DNA of 41,142 nucleotides from a virus: IMG/VR virus record IMGVR_UViG_3300017706_001312, positions 1 through 41,142 of that record. One strand, 5' to 3'. A model generated the notes under the pieces. It was not told the origin of the DNA, did no database searches, and saw only the letters and a list, made by a program, of their open reading frames with translations. Numbering within the stretch: the stretch's first letter is position 1; every line of letters begins with the position of its first letter. Shown piece after piece: positions 25,184 to 33,119 of the stretch. The position numbers and the translations under genes were made by a program.

Positions 25184-26103
25184 ACCAGCCTATAACATAT
25201 GCTTACTTAGAGACTACTAACTACTGTAACTTACAATGCTCTTTTTGTAACAGAGAAGAGGTAATCGGTGCCTTACAGCATATGCCTCTAACTAAGTTTA
25301 AATCGATGTTAGACAAACTTAAACATCATCCTATAAAAGAAGCTAAGCTTATGGGGATGGGAGAACCAATGCTTCATCCTCAATTCGACGAAATATGCAA
25401 GACATTTAAAGAATACTTTCCAGAATCCTTTCTTATAGTCGCAACAAACTGTCAATACCCTATCAGACCTGATACTAAGATGGGAAAAAAATTCAACGAA
25501 TCTATGAAATATATAGATTTACTGTACTTTAGTATTGATGGGTATAAGGATTCTTATGAAAGAGATAGGTCTCCTGCAAAATGGGATAAATTAATGAAGT
25601 TCTTAGAAGACTTTAAACCTATGGAAAGACATGGTTGCAGAGTAACATGTAATTATGTAGTTAACACAGATAATATTAATGATATTCAAATAATAAAAGA
25701 TGAGATAGTAGATGTATATGATTTAGAGGAATTAAGACTTAATATTGCTCAAGATTGGAGTGAAGACAAGAGTATGCCAGGAGGATACACACTAGATCAG
25801 ATAGATTACCTAAATACAAACTGGAAAAACGAAATAAAAGGTAAAAGTGAGTGGGACTTTCCTGATTGTTTTTGGGTTAAAGAGGGTATTTACACAACTG
25901 TAGAAGGTCATGTTAAAATGTGCTGTTTAAACACAGGAGCAGAACCTTTTGGCAACTTATTTGATAATACAATCGAAGAAATTAGAAATAATAAAGATTT
26001 CCAATCAGTACAGTCAGGATGTTCTACAAACAATCCTACAAGTCACTGTTTAAATTGTTCATACAAGGAATTAGCTCCGTTATTAACTCAAATAAGAAAA
26101 TGA
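25180..26103 (+). CDS. Radical SAM protein with SPASM-type C-terminal domain
   Basis: 307 residues. C16-x3-C20-x2-C23 (CNLQCSFC) is the SAM cluster site. LMGMGEPMLHP is the GGEP-equivalent motif, LIVATNC the next strand, and LLYFSIDG the conserved S-x-D-G strand. The C-terminal third contains FPDCFWVKEGIYTTVEGHVKMCC and then GCSTNNPTSHCLNC, the Cys pattern of a SPASM domain with two auxiliary clusters. This is the most canonical of the three radical SAM proteins in the cluster. The substrate is unknown. The start and end are ATGA junctions, the latter with the aminotransferase gene. Confidence 0.85.
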   Translation: MNQPITYAYLETTNYCNLQCSFCNREEVIGALQHMPLTKFKSMLDKLKHHPIKEAKLMGMGEPMLHPQFDEICKTFKEYFPESFLIVATNCQYPIRPDTKMGKKFNESMKYIDLLYFSIDGYKDSYERDRSPAKWDKLMKFLEDFKPMERHGCRVTCNYVVNTDNINDIQIIKDEIVDVYDLEELRLNIAQDWSEDKSMPGGYTLDQIDYLNTNWKNEIKGKSEWDFPDCFWVKEGIYTTVEGHVKMCCLNTGAEPFGNLFDNTIEEIRNNKDFQSVQSGCSTNNPTSHCLNCSYKELAPLLTQIRK

Positions 26104-27101
26104 AAAAACATTTACAAAATATATTTAGAAAATCAAACCAAGAAGATAAAACTAAATTTAAATATGTTTTAACTCAAAATGAAAGAAACTATCCACATAG
26201 TAAAGACTATATAGAGCCATTTTTTGAATCATTATCACAAAAAGATCTTTGTTTTTATCCTAATACTGAAAAACTAAAAGAGAAAATTTGTAAATATCAT
26301 AATATTGAACAAGATAACCTACTACTTACACCAGGTTCATCTTTTGGTATCAAGACTATATTTGAAACATTTAACGTAAAGAATAAAAATGTAATTACTT
26401 CTGATTACTTTTTTCCTATGTACCAAGTTTTTAGCGATCTCTACGAATGTGAATTACGAAAAGCTAAATACATAGATATGAACCTTGATATATCAGATTT
26501 GATTAACCTTATAGACAAGGACACACAGTTTATTATTTTAGCTAACCCTAATTCTCCACTAGGTGATGTATATACTAAGGCTCAAATAATAAACCTTTTA
26601 GAAACAGGTATTTTTGTTATTATTGATGAAGCGTATCTCGAGTTTACCGGGGAGGAAAGCTCTATAGCTTTAATAAACGAGTACAAAAATTTAATAGTAA
26701 CAAAGACCTTTTCTAAAGCATTTGGAGCTGCCGGTTGTAGGGTTGGATTTTTAGTAAGCCATAAAGAAAATATGAAGTACTTAAATAAATTTAGACTGAT
26801 GTATGAAATAAATTCTATTGGGGCTAAGTATACCGAACATATTTTAGATAATATAGTATATTTCCAAGACTATTTTAAAGAAATGAGAGATAAAAAGAGT
26901 GAGTTTGTTTCAAAAATGATTAATTACGGCTATACAATAATAGATACCGATTGCAGTTGGTTTTTTCTTAAAAGATTCGATTCAAAAGATAACTTAAAAT
27001 ACTTTAACGATTTAGGAATGAGCTTTAGAACCTTAACTCTTCCAGATGGAGAAGAATATATAAAATTCAATTACGATTTAAATTTAAATAATGTACTCTG
27101 A
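26100..27101 (+). CDS. PLP-dependent class I/II aminotransferase (HisC/CobD-like)
   Basis: 333 residues from the ATG at 26100, which forms an ATGA overlap; an upstream extension in frame would run 81 bases into the radical SAM gene and is rejected. Fold type I motifs: LTPGSSFGIK (76-85) for the phosphate loop, ANPNSPLG (148-155), IIDEAYLEF with Asp176 pairing the PLP nitrogen, and TFSKAFGAAGCRVGF with the Schiff-base Lys206 and Arg214. The pattern is closest to histidinol-phosphate aminotransferase or threonine-phosphate decarboxylase. In this setting it may make or use an amino-alkyl phosphate or amino acid for the glycan. Sugar aminotransferases of nonulosonate pathways are usually of the DegT type, so this is a different step. 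Confidence 0.82.
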   Translation: MKKHLQNIFRKSNQEDKTKFKYVLTQNERNYPHSKDYIEPFFESLSQKDLCFYPNTEKLKEKICKYHNIEQDNLLLTPGSSFGIKTIFETFNVKNKNVITSDYFFPMYQVFSDLYECELRKAKYIDMNLDISDLINLIDKDTQFIILANPNSPLGDVYTKAQIINLLETGIFVIIDEAYLEFTGEESSIALINEYKNLIVTKTFSKAFGAAGCRVGFLVSHKENMKYLNKFRLMYEINSIGAKYTEHILDNIVYFQDYFKEMRDKKSEFVSKMINYGYTIIDTDCSWFFLKRFDSKDNLKYFNDLGMSFRTLTLPDGEEYIKFNYDLNLNNVL

Positions 27102-28476
27102 TAAATCACTTCCTATATTAGAAAGAACTTTTAAAGAAGTAGATATATACGCTTTTAATAATTTCCCTTATCAGATACTTGCTCATGATTCGGGTTATAA
27201 ATTCCCAGATATTTTAAATGATATAAGAGTAAAATGGTTGTATGGTCAAGAAGGTTTTGTTAGTAATATATTAAAATATTCTTCACTTTTAAAACGTTCA
27301 TTAGAATTTTTGGTAAATTTTGACTATCCTAACAGTTTACGACAGAAGACTAATATAGTAAGTGAAATGATAGAATGTGATTTTAGATCTTATGTACCTA
27401 TTCATACATCAATAGTTCTCAAAAGCCTTCACAAGAAAGTAGTTTTAAACGCAAAGTACCCAAAAACAGGTAATGAGTTCAATATGATAACTCATCCAGG
27501 ACAGACGAGAGTTCAAGCAGGAGTATTTTGTAGAAGAAACTTGGATAATGTACTTCTTTATGTTCCTAAGTCTCAAGCACACCTTATTGAATTTAAAAAC
27601 TTTGATCAAATTACTAAAATTAAAAGTCCTGATCAACTATATAGGTTCTATGCCCCAGAAGGGTATAATAAAAAACATAAATATAAAGTAGATTTATCAT
27701 TTGGTGATGATAGCTTTGATGTTTTTAACGATCAAAAAGTACATCTACATAGTGGTATGGCAGTACCTATTTTAAAAGCAACACATATACATAAAGACGT
27801 AAGTATAATCAATAGCCCTATTGACATACATCCTTCAACAGAGTATGTAGTAAAATCTTTCGATACTTTCAACAAATTATGTAGTATTTTTTTTAACAAT
27901 CAATTTAAAGTATATACTAAACTGAAAGTTAAAAGAGTAAACGAAGCATTACTTACCAACCAATCTAAACTATATTCACTTAATTCTAATAACAAAACTA
28001 TTACTGGTAAACATTTGTATAATATAATGGAATACAGCCAGGGGACTGCTATTAAAAGTAATATTAACTTCGATATTAGTAAGTACTTAGATGAAGATTT
28101 AAAAGATAATTATAGAAAACTTTTTAACTTCTTTGACCCTGATTCCCCTATTATAAAGCACGAATTAGCTAACCAACTAGATATATCACAATTTAGACTT
28201 CAAAATTTACCAGTTATAAGCATCAACACTGATACTGAGTTATCAGAAGTAGTTAAGCTAAATGAATATAAAGGTTTTACAGTAATGATTGGAGATATTC
28301 AATTAGATAGATTTTTTAGAGACATATATGAACTGTTATACTTTATTCCACCTAACTACACAGTAACAAAAAGCACCTGCGGTGAACTAGCGATAATAAA
28401 TTGCGAACACGAATACTGGAAAACAGGTAAAAATTATAAAGAATATAAATTAAAAGAAAGTATGTATTATGTATAG
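27091..28476 (+). CDS. Unknown 461-residue protein with HPGQTR motif
   Basis: No firm family. The N-terminal ~130 residues are helical. Next comes RSYVPIHTSIVL followed by EFNMITHPGQTRVQAGVFCRRNLDNVLLYVPK (129-160). This spacing ('strand ... HPGQTR-x-x-A ... v-l-l-y-v') recalls the ParB-like G-x-H-R loop and the THR motifs of the proteins at 16172 and 21430. I suspect a distant relation but cannot show it. The C-terminal 300 residues contain strands rich in Lys and Asp and two His-containing segments (VHLHSGMAV, ATHIHKDVS). It overlaps the aminotransferase gene by 11 bases and the dehydrogenase gene by 8, suggesting the three act together. Confidence 0.48.
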   Translation: MYSDKSLPILERTFKEVDIYAFNNFPYQILAHDSGYKFPDILNDIRVKWLYGQEGFVSNILKYSSLLKRSLEFLVNFDYPNSLRQKTNIVSEMIECDFRSYVPIHTSIVLKSLHKKVVLNAKYPKTGNEFNMITHPGQTRVQAGVFCRRNLDNVLLYVPKSQAHLIEFKNFDQITKIKSPDQLYRFYAPEGYNKKHKYKVDLSFGDDSFDVFNDQKVHLHSGMAVPILKATHIHKDVSIINSPIDIHPSTEYVVKSFDTFNKLCSIFFNNQFKVYTKLKVKRVNEALLTNQSKLYSLNSNNKTITGKHLYNIMEYSQGTAIKSNINFDISKYLDEDLKDNYRKLFNFFDPDSPIIKHELANQLDISQFRLQNLPVISINTDTELSEVVKLNEYKGFTVMIGDIQLDRFFRDIYELLYFIPPNYTVTKSTCGELAIINCEHEYWKTGKNYKEYKLKESMYYV

Positions 28477-29287
28477 AATAGGATTTTTAACACCTTATAA
28501 CCATCTACCAGAATTTACTAAATTTGCTAAAGGTAATTTTAAATGTATTAATATGGTCGGCTTACCAAAAGATAAATTGAATATTTTTAAAAGCGTAGAC
28601 TATTTTTTTGCAGCTCCTAATTACTTAAAGTATATAATCGAACAAAAAGATATAGAAGGTACAAACATAAAAGGAATAATTACTCCCTCTACTGGCGACA
28701 ATCATCTCAACGTTTCTGTACCGGTTATCTCAATAAAGAATGATAATATACTTAAACAAATATACTCTACCGCAGAGCACAGCCTATACTTATGTTTAGC
28801 TTTACCTAGAGAGATAGGAAACATAGTAGAATTAAAAGAAAAAACATTAGGTATTTTAGGGTACGGTAGACTAGGTAAAATATTAGAGAAAATAGCTAAA
28901 CCGTTATTTAAATCAGTATTGAAAGCAGATTTAGATTTCATAGATGATGATTTTTTTAATAATACTGATTTTTTAAGTGTCAATATCGATTATAGAAAGT
29001 CAAACATAGAGTATATTAATGAAGAATATGTTGGAAAGTTCAGAAAAAATATCTATATTGTTAATACAAGCCGTGGTGAATTCGTTGACGAAGGAGATAT
29101 AGTAAAACTATTATACGATGGTAAGTTATTAGGATACGGGACTGATGTTATACAGGAAGAACACACCTCTAAAGCCACAGTACTTAAATGTTATCATGAT
29201 AATCGTATATTCATTACTAAACACGTTGGAGGAACAGCTATTGAAGCACAAGAGAAGGCTTATAAAAGAGTTTTAGAAAAGATATGA
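28469..29287 (+). CDS. D-isomer-specific 2-hydroxyacid dehydrogenase (SerA-like)
   Basis: 272 residues, shorter than the usual 310-330. TAEHSLYLCLALPRE (101-115) is the conserved helix before the NAD domain. TLGILGYGRLGKILE (126-140) is the G-x-G-x-x-G dinucleotide loop. IVNTSRGEFVDEGDI has the catalytic-type Arg202, YGTDVIQEE the usual DV-x-x-x-E strand with the catalytic Glu region, and ITKHVGGTAIEA the catalytic His252. The region after the first NAD strand is compressed by ~20 residues. Family chemistry is NAD-dependent oxidation of a 2-hydroxyacid such as 3-phosphoglycerate, or the reverse. With the aminotransferase two genes upstream it could form a short amino-acid route. ATGA-coupled downstream. 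Confidence 0.78.
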   Translation: MYRIGFLTPYNHLPEFTKFAKGNFKCINMVGLPKDKLNIFKSVDYFFAAPNYLKYIIEQKDIEGTNIKGIITPSTGDNHLNVSVPVISIKNDNILKQIYSTAEHSLYLCLALPREIGNIVELKEKTLGILGYGRLGKILEKIAKPLFKSVLKADLDFIDDDFFNNTDFLSVNIDYRKSNIEYINEEYVGKFRKNIYIVNTSRGEFVDEGDIVKLLYDGKLLGYGTDVIQEEHTSKATVLKCYHDNRIFITKHVGGTAIEAQEKAYKRVLEKI

Positions 29288-30135
29288 ATAAATTTGACTG
29301 TATAGCTGCATTTGGATGTAGCTTTGTAGAAGGAGCTTCAATATACGATGGAGTTGACGAAAGACATACTGATAAAGAAACACCATGGGTAGGAGATAAA
29401 TATAGGTTTTCTAAAGAACTAGCAGATCATTACAATATTCCAGAAGTTAATATGGCTATGTCAGGGTTTAGTAATGAATCCATCCTCAGAAGAATATTTA
29501 GATTTTTTAGTAATAACAATGGTAAATATAAAAAACCACTTATAGTTATAGGTACCTCTGGACTTGCTCGTAAAGAAGTATATTCTAATCATCTCAATAG
29601 ATTTTTTGATATACATCAATTAGAAGAGTTTTTTCATACTGATCGCAGAAGATCAGCTTTAGAAGCTATGACAATTAAACTTACCGGTAATGTAGATAAT
29701 GCGGATGACTTAAAAAACTACGTTAATTTAAATATGAAGTATTTCTTTGACGCTAAAATGGAAATAGAAAAACTAGAATGGCAAATTACTTTTCTTATCG
29801 GGTTTTTAAATAATAATAATATACCCTATATACTGTTTAATTCTATAGAAGATGTATTAACAGATAAAATTAAAAAGTCTTCTAATTACTTGTCATTTGG
29901 TTATAAAACAATATATGAAAATATAGAACGAGAAGGAGGGTATTCAATTAATTCCGATTGTTGGTATACTGATTTTCATACTAAACACGCAAAGAAATAC
30001 GGAGATTGGGAAACAGGTTCTAGAAGTTTGTTTAAACCTTATGGTGAATTTGCATGTGGTGGTCATCCATCACCTGGGTCACATAAAAATTTAGCAAATA
30101 AAATAATAAAGTATATAGATGAAAATAATATCTGA
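29284..30135 (+). CDS. SGNH-like protein, GCSF variant
   Basis: 283 residues. IAAFGCSFVEGASI (7-20) with nucleophile Ser13; MAMSGFSNESIL for the Gly/Asn block; LIVIGTSGLARKE for block III; and ACGGHPSPGSHKNLA near residue 266 for the His block. The Asp of the classical D-x-x-H is absent (Cys-Gly-Gly precede the His). The central helices EIEKLEWQITFLIGFL match those of the 23135 and 33109 proteins. Probably a glycan O-acyltransferase or esterase working as a Ser-His dyad. It overlaps the NeuB-type gene by 17 bases. Confidence 0.68.
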   Translation: MNKFDCIAAFGCSFVEGASIYDGVDERHTDKETPWVGDKYRFSKELADHYNIPEVNMAMSGFSNESILRRIFRFFSNNNGKYKKPLIVIGTSGLARKEVYSNHLNRFFDIHQLEEFFHTDRRRSALEAMTIKLTGNVDNADDLKNYVNLNMKYFFDAKMEIEKLEWQITFLIGFLNNNNIPYILFNSIEDVLTDKIKKSSNYLSFGYKTIYENIEREGGYSINSDCWYTDFHTKHAKKYGDWETGSRSLFKPYGEFACGGHPSPGSHKNLANKIIKYIDENNI

Positions 30136-30952
30136 GTTATGTCAAAATCACAACGGTGATAGAGATTTATTAGAAAGAATGGTCAAAAATGCTGCGGTAT
30201 GTAGCGATATAGTTAAAATACAGTCCATAAAAGCTAATACATTTACTTACAGAAAGGAGTATGAAGAATATAGACCATACGAACCAGAGTTTGTTAGGTT
30301 AAAAGGTTTAGAGTTATCTAGAATAGATGAAGAGTTCTTTATCTTTAAATGTATGGAGTACGGAGTTGAATCAATGACTACTATATTTGTTCCTCAACAC
30401 GCTCCTAGGTTTAACGAATTAGGTTACGATAACTTAAAACTATCAGGCTACTCTATTCCTGCATTTGATTATGGCAAAAAGTTAAAAAATTTCAAGTTTA
30501 AAAGATTATTCTTCTCTACCTCCAGTCTAACTATAGAAGAGATCAAACAAACTGTTAATAATCTTAATGAGATGGGAATTGAGTACTATATGTTACAATG
30601 TACCTGTGTATACCCTACTCCTTTATCTAAACTTAACTTACAGAATATAGAATATTTTCGTAACGAACTTGGAGTCAAGAACGTTGGTTTAAGTGATCAT
30701 ACTAATCCTCATGAAGATAACTTATTATCTTCTAAGTTAGCTATATTTCAAGGTATAGATGTTATAGAGAGACATTTTACAGTTCTTGATATAGATGATA
30801 CTCGAGACGGTAAAGTATCAGTTACTCCAAAGATGATGTCAGAGATAAAAAGATTTAGTACCTTATCAAAAGATGATCAGTATCGTGAACTTAACGAGTT
30901 TAACGAACAGCAAATATTTAATCACAATTATTATAGAGGAAGATTTAAATGA
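30119..30952 (+). CDS. NeuB-type nonulosonic acid synthase, catalytic domain only
   Basis: 277 residues. TIM-barrel motifs of the NeuB/SpsE family appear in order: ELCQNHNGD (6-14), VKIQS (32-36), LKLSGYSI (107-113), FFSTSSLT (131-138), LQCTCVYPTPLSKLNL (159-174), VGLSDHT (189-195) and VIERHFT (215-221). The family condenses phosphoenolpyruvate with N-acetylmannosamine or a related six-carbon sugar. The C-terminal SAF (antifreeze-like) domain of ~60-70 residues, present in classical NeuB, is missing. In the last motif the usual D-H is D-G (TRDGKVSVTP). Loss of the SAF domain removes the lid that reaches the neighbouring active site in the dimer, so its kinetics or substrate may differ. ATGA-coupled to an SGNH gene. 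Confidence 0.82.
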   Translation: MKIISELCQNHNGDRDLLERMVKNAAVCSDIVKIQSIKANTFTYRKEYEEYRPYEPEFVRLKGLELSRIDEEFFIFKCMEYGVESMTTIFVPQHAPRFNELGYDNLKLSGYSIPAFDYGKKLKNFKFKRLFFSTSSLTIEEIKQTVNNLNEMGIEYYMLQCTCVYPTPLSKLNLQNIEYFRNELGVKNVGLSDHTNPHEDNLLSSKLAIFQGIDVIERHFTVLDIDDTRDGKVSVTPKMMSEIKRFSTLSKDDQYRELNEFNEQQIFNHNYYRGRFK

Positions 30953-31746
30953 TTTTATTTACAAACGGAGATAGTTGGACACAAGGTGACTCACCTGCTC
31001 AAGACATAAACTGGGAAGCTACTAAGAGTGAAGACTGGTATGATATTATCCCAGACTTTGGTAATTTATACAAATATTATAAAGTAGATGAAAAAACACA
31101 ATTTATTAATAAAAACACAAGGATATTATACAAGTTTTACGATTCAGATGTTTGGCCAAAAGTATTAGGTAAAAAACTTGGAGTTGAAACATGGAACGCT
31201 GGTAGACTAGGTGACGGTAATAGCGACATATATAGTTCTACAATCCAATCTATAGAGTACTTGAAAAAACAAGGGAAAAAAGATATATTTGCTATTATAG
31301 GTTGGACAGCTAAAACTAGAATACCTATATATTGGGTTGAAAAAGATGAATTACAAGTTGTACAACAGAGACCTGATGATTACCTTATGGCAAATTCATT
31401 GTATAAAAGAAAAAACTATATACAAAACGAATTTTTACAGTATATATTAGGATTACAGAATTATTTTGAAAATAATAATATAGACTACCTTATGTTTAAC
31501 GCATTTGATCAGTTTGAAGATTTTAATGAACACTTTCTTTCTGATTCTATAGATAAAACAAAGTGGGTTAACTATAATCCTAAAGCAGCACACTTTAAAG
31601 AGTATATTACTGCTAAGTTTAACATTAAAAGTACTTCTGAAGAAGATAGAAAAGCAAGAGAGAAGTATATTATTACAGGTCATCCAACAGATATTTCTCA
31701 TCGAGCATGGGCTAAGTATCTTTACAATTATATACAATCATTATGA
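30949..31746 (+). CDS. SGNH/GDSL-family protein, GDSW variant
   Basis: 265 residues. FTNGDSWTQGD (4-14) carries nucleophile Ser9; WNAGRLGDGNSDI is block II; FAIIGWTAKTRIP is block III; and ITGHPTDISHRAWAKYLYNYI near the C-terminus is the His block. The block I (GDSWT-x-GD) and the C-terminal HP-x4-SH-x-AWAKY segment match the SGNH half of the two-domain protein at 10349, so these two form one subfamily, separate from the GCSF group. No Asp precedes the catalytic His. It may act on the same acceptor as the fusion. ATGA junctions on both sides. Confidence 0.72.
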   Translation: MILFTNGDSWTQGDSPAQDINWEATKSEDWYDIIPDFGNLYKYYKVDEKTQFINKNTRILYKFYDSDVWPKVLGKKLGVETWNAGRLGDGNSDIYSSTIQSIEYLKKQGKKDIFAIIGWTAKTRIPIYWVEKDELQVVQQRPDDYLMANSLYKRKNYIQNEFLQYILGLQNYFENNNIDYLMFNAFDQFEDFNEHFLSDSIDKTKWVNYNPKAAHFKEYITAKFNIKSTSEEDRKAREKYIITGHPTDISHRAWAKYLYNYIQSL

Positions 31747-33119
31747 GTGCAATAAAATTAATTATATTCGATTTAGATGGAGTTTTAGTAGAAGCAAAAA
31801 ATATTCATTTTGATGCTTTAAATGAAGCATTATCGAGTATTAACCCTGGGTACAAAATAGGCTGGTCGGAACATTTAAATACGTACGACGGATTAAAGAC
31901 ATTTCAAAAACTAGACCTACTAACTAAAGAAAAAGGATTACCAGCCGAAGTACATAACGATGTATGGAATAAAAAACAGCAGCTAACATTACAAAAACTT
32001 TCTGATTTAGAACCAAATGAAGATTTAATAGCTACATTCCAGTTACTATATAAAGATGGTTTTAAATTAGCAGTATGTTCTAACTCTATCAGAAGAACAG
32101 TACTTACTGTACTAGCTAAACTTGGACTAATAGAGTATTTAGATCTTATAATATCCAACGAAGATGTTACTAACAGTAAACCCCACCCAGAAATGTACTG
32201 GAAAGCTATATCAACTATGAGTATGCTTCCCGAAGAAACTTTAATAGTAGAAGATTCTCCTTATGGATTACTTGCCGCCGCGAGAAGTAAATCGTATATT
32301 TTAAGAGTAAAGAATCCTAAAGAGGTAACATACAATAACATTATGAATAAAATAGACACAATAGATAACGGAGAGAAACAAGCAACACCAGCATGGAGAG
32401 ACGATAACTTAACAGTACTTATTCCAATGGCAGGAGCTGGAAGTAGATTTGAACAAGCCGGGTATACTTTTCCTAAACCTCTCATAGACGTTAAAGGTAA
32501 ACCTATGATTCAAGTAGTAACTGAAAACTTAAACATAAAAGCTAACTTTGTTTACGTAGTACAGAAAGCTCATAGAAAGAAATATAATCTAGATACTCTG
32601 TTAAACTTAATAACTCCTAAATGTAAAATAGTCGAAGTAGAAGGAGTAACAGAAGGAGCAGCATGTACAGCTCTACTAGCTAAGAAGTATATAGATAACA
32701 ATAAACCTTTATTCTTTGCCAACTCAGATCAATTTGTTGAGTGGGATAGTAATGAATTTTTATATAAGATGAATGAAACAGAGGCTGATGGTGGTATAGT
32801 AACGTTCAAAGCTACTCACCCTAAATGGTCTTTTGCAAAAGTAGATGAAAAAGGACTAGTTACAGAAGTAGCAGAAAAGAAACCAATCTCTGATACAGCT
32901 ACTGTTGGATTTTATTACTGGAAACAAGGATCTGACTTTGTTAAGTATGCTGAAGAGATGATTGAAGAAAATATCAGAGTAAATAATGAGTTTTACGTAT
33001 GCCCTGTATTCAATCAAGCTATCAAAGATGATAAAGCCATAAGAATATTTAACGTAGATAACATGTGGGGATTAGGTACACCAGAAGATTTAAAATATTA
33101 CTTAGAGAATGTCAAATAA
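31743..33119 (+). CDS. Fusion of HAD phosphatase/phosphomutase-like domain with sugar nucleotidyltransferase domain
   Basis: 458 residues. Domain 1 (1-~205) is a beta-phosphoglucomutase-type HAD: IIFDLDGVLVE (7-17, Asp10 and Asp12), a helical cap, CSNSIRRT (112-119), SKPHPE with Lys146, and VEDSPYGLLAAA (169-180). Domain 2 (~220-458) is an NTP_transferase: LIPMAGAGSRF (226-236), PKPLIDVKGKPM, ANSDQ, WSFAKVDEKGLVTEVAEKK and FYYWKQGSDFVKYAEEM. It is very close to the free-standing enzyme at 18670. The junction is a clean linker (GEKQATPAWRDDN). The fusion suggests a phosphate transfer or removal followed directly by nucleotide activation of the same sugar. It overlaps the next SGNH gene by 11 bases. 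Confidence 0.85.
   Translation: MSAIKLIIFDLDGVLVEAKNIHFDALNEALSSINPGYKIGWSEHLNTYDGLKTFQKLDLLTKEKGLPAEVHNDVWNKKQQLTLQKLSDLEPNEDLIATFQLLYKDGFKLAVCSNSIRRTVLTVLAKLGLIEYLDLIISNEDVTNSKPHPEMYWKAISTMSMLPEETLIVEDSPYGLLAAARSKSYILRVKNPKEVTYNNIMNKIDTIDNGEKQATPAWRDDNLTVLIPMAGAGSRFEQAGYTFPKPLIDVKGKPMIQVVTENLNIKANFVYVVQKAHRKKYNLDTLLNLITPKCKIVEVEGVTEGAACTALLAKKYIDNNKPLFFANSDQFVEWDSNEFLYKMNETEADGGIVTFKATHPKWSFAKVDEKGLVTEVAEKKPISDTATVGFYYWKQGSDFVKYAEEMIEENIRVNNEFYVCPVFNQAIKDDKAIRIFNVDNMWGLGTPEDLKYYLENVK

Noticed and set aside
26019-26099. N-terminal extension of the aminotransferase to 26019
   Set aside because: It overlaps the Cys-rich end of the radical SAM gene by 81 bases and adds no conserved sequence; the ATG at 26100 gives the ATGA junction typical of this operon. 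The same reasoning was applied to the starts at 9571, 16172, 17650, 22371 and 34369.
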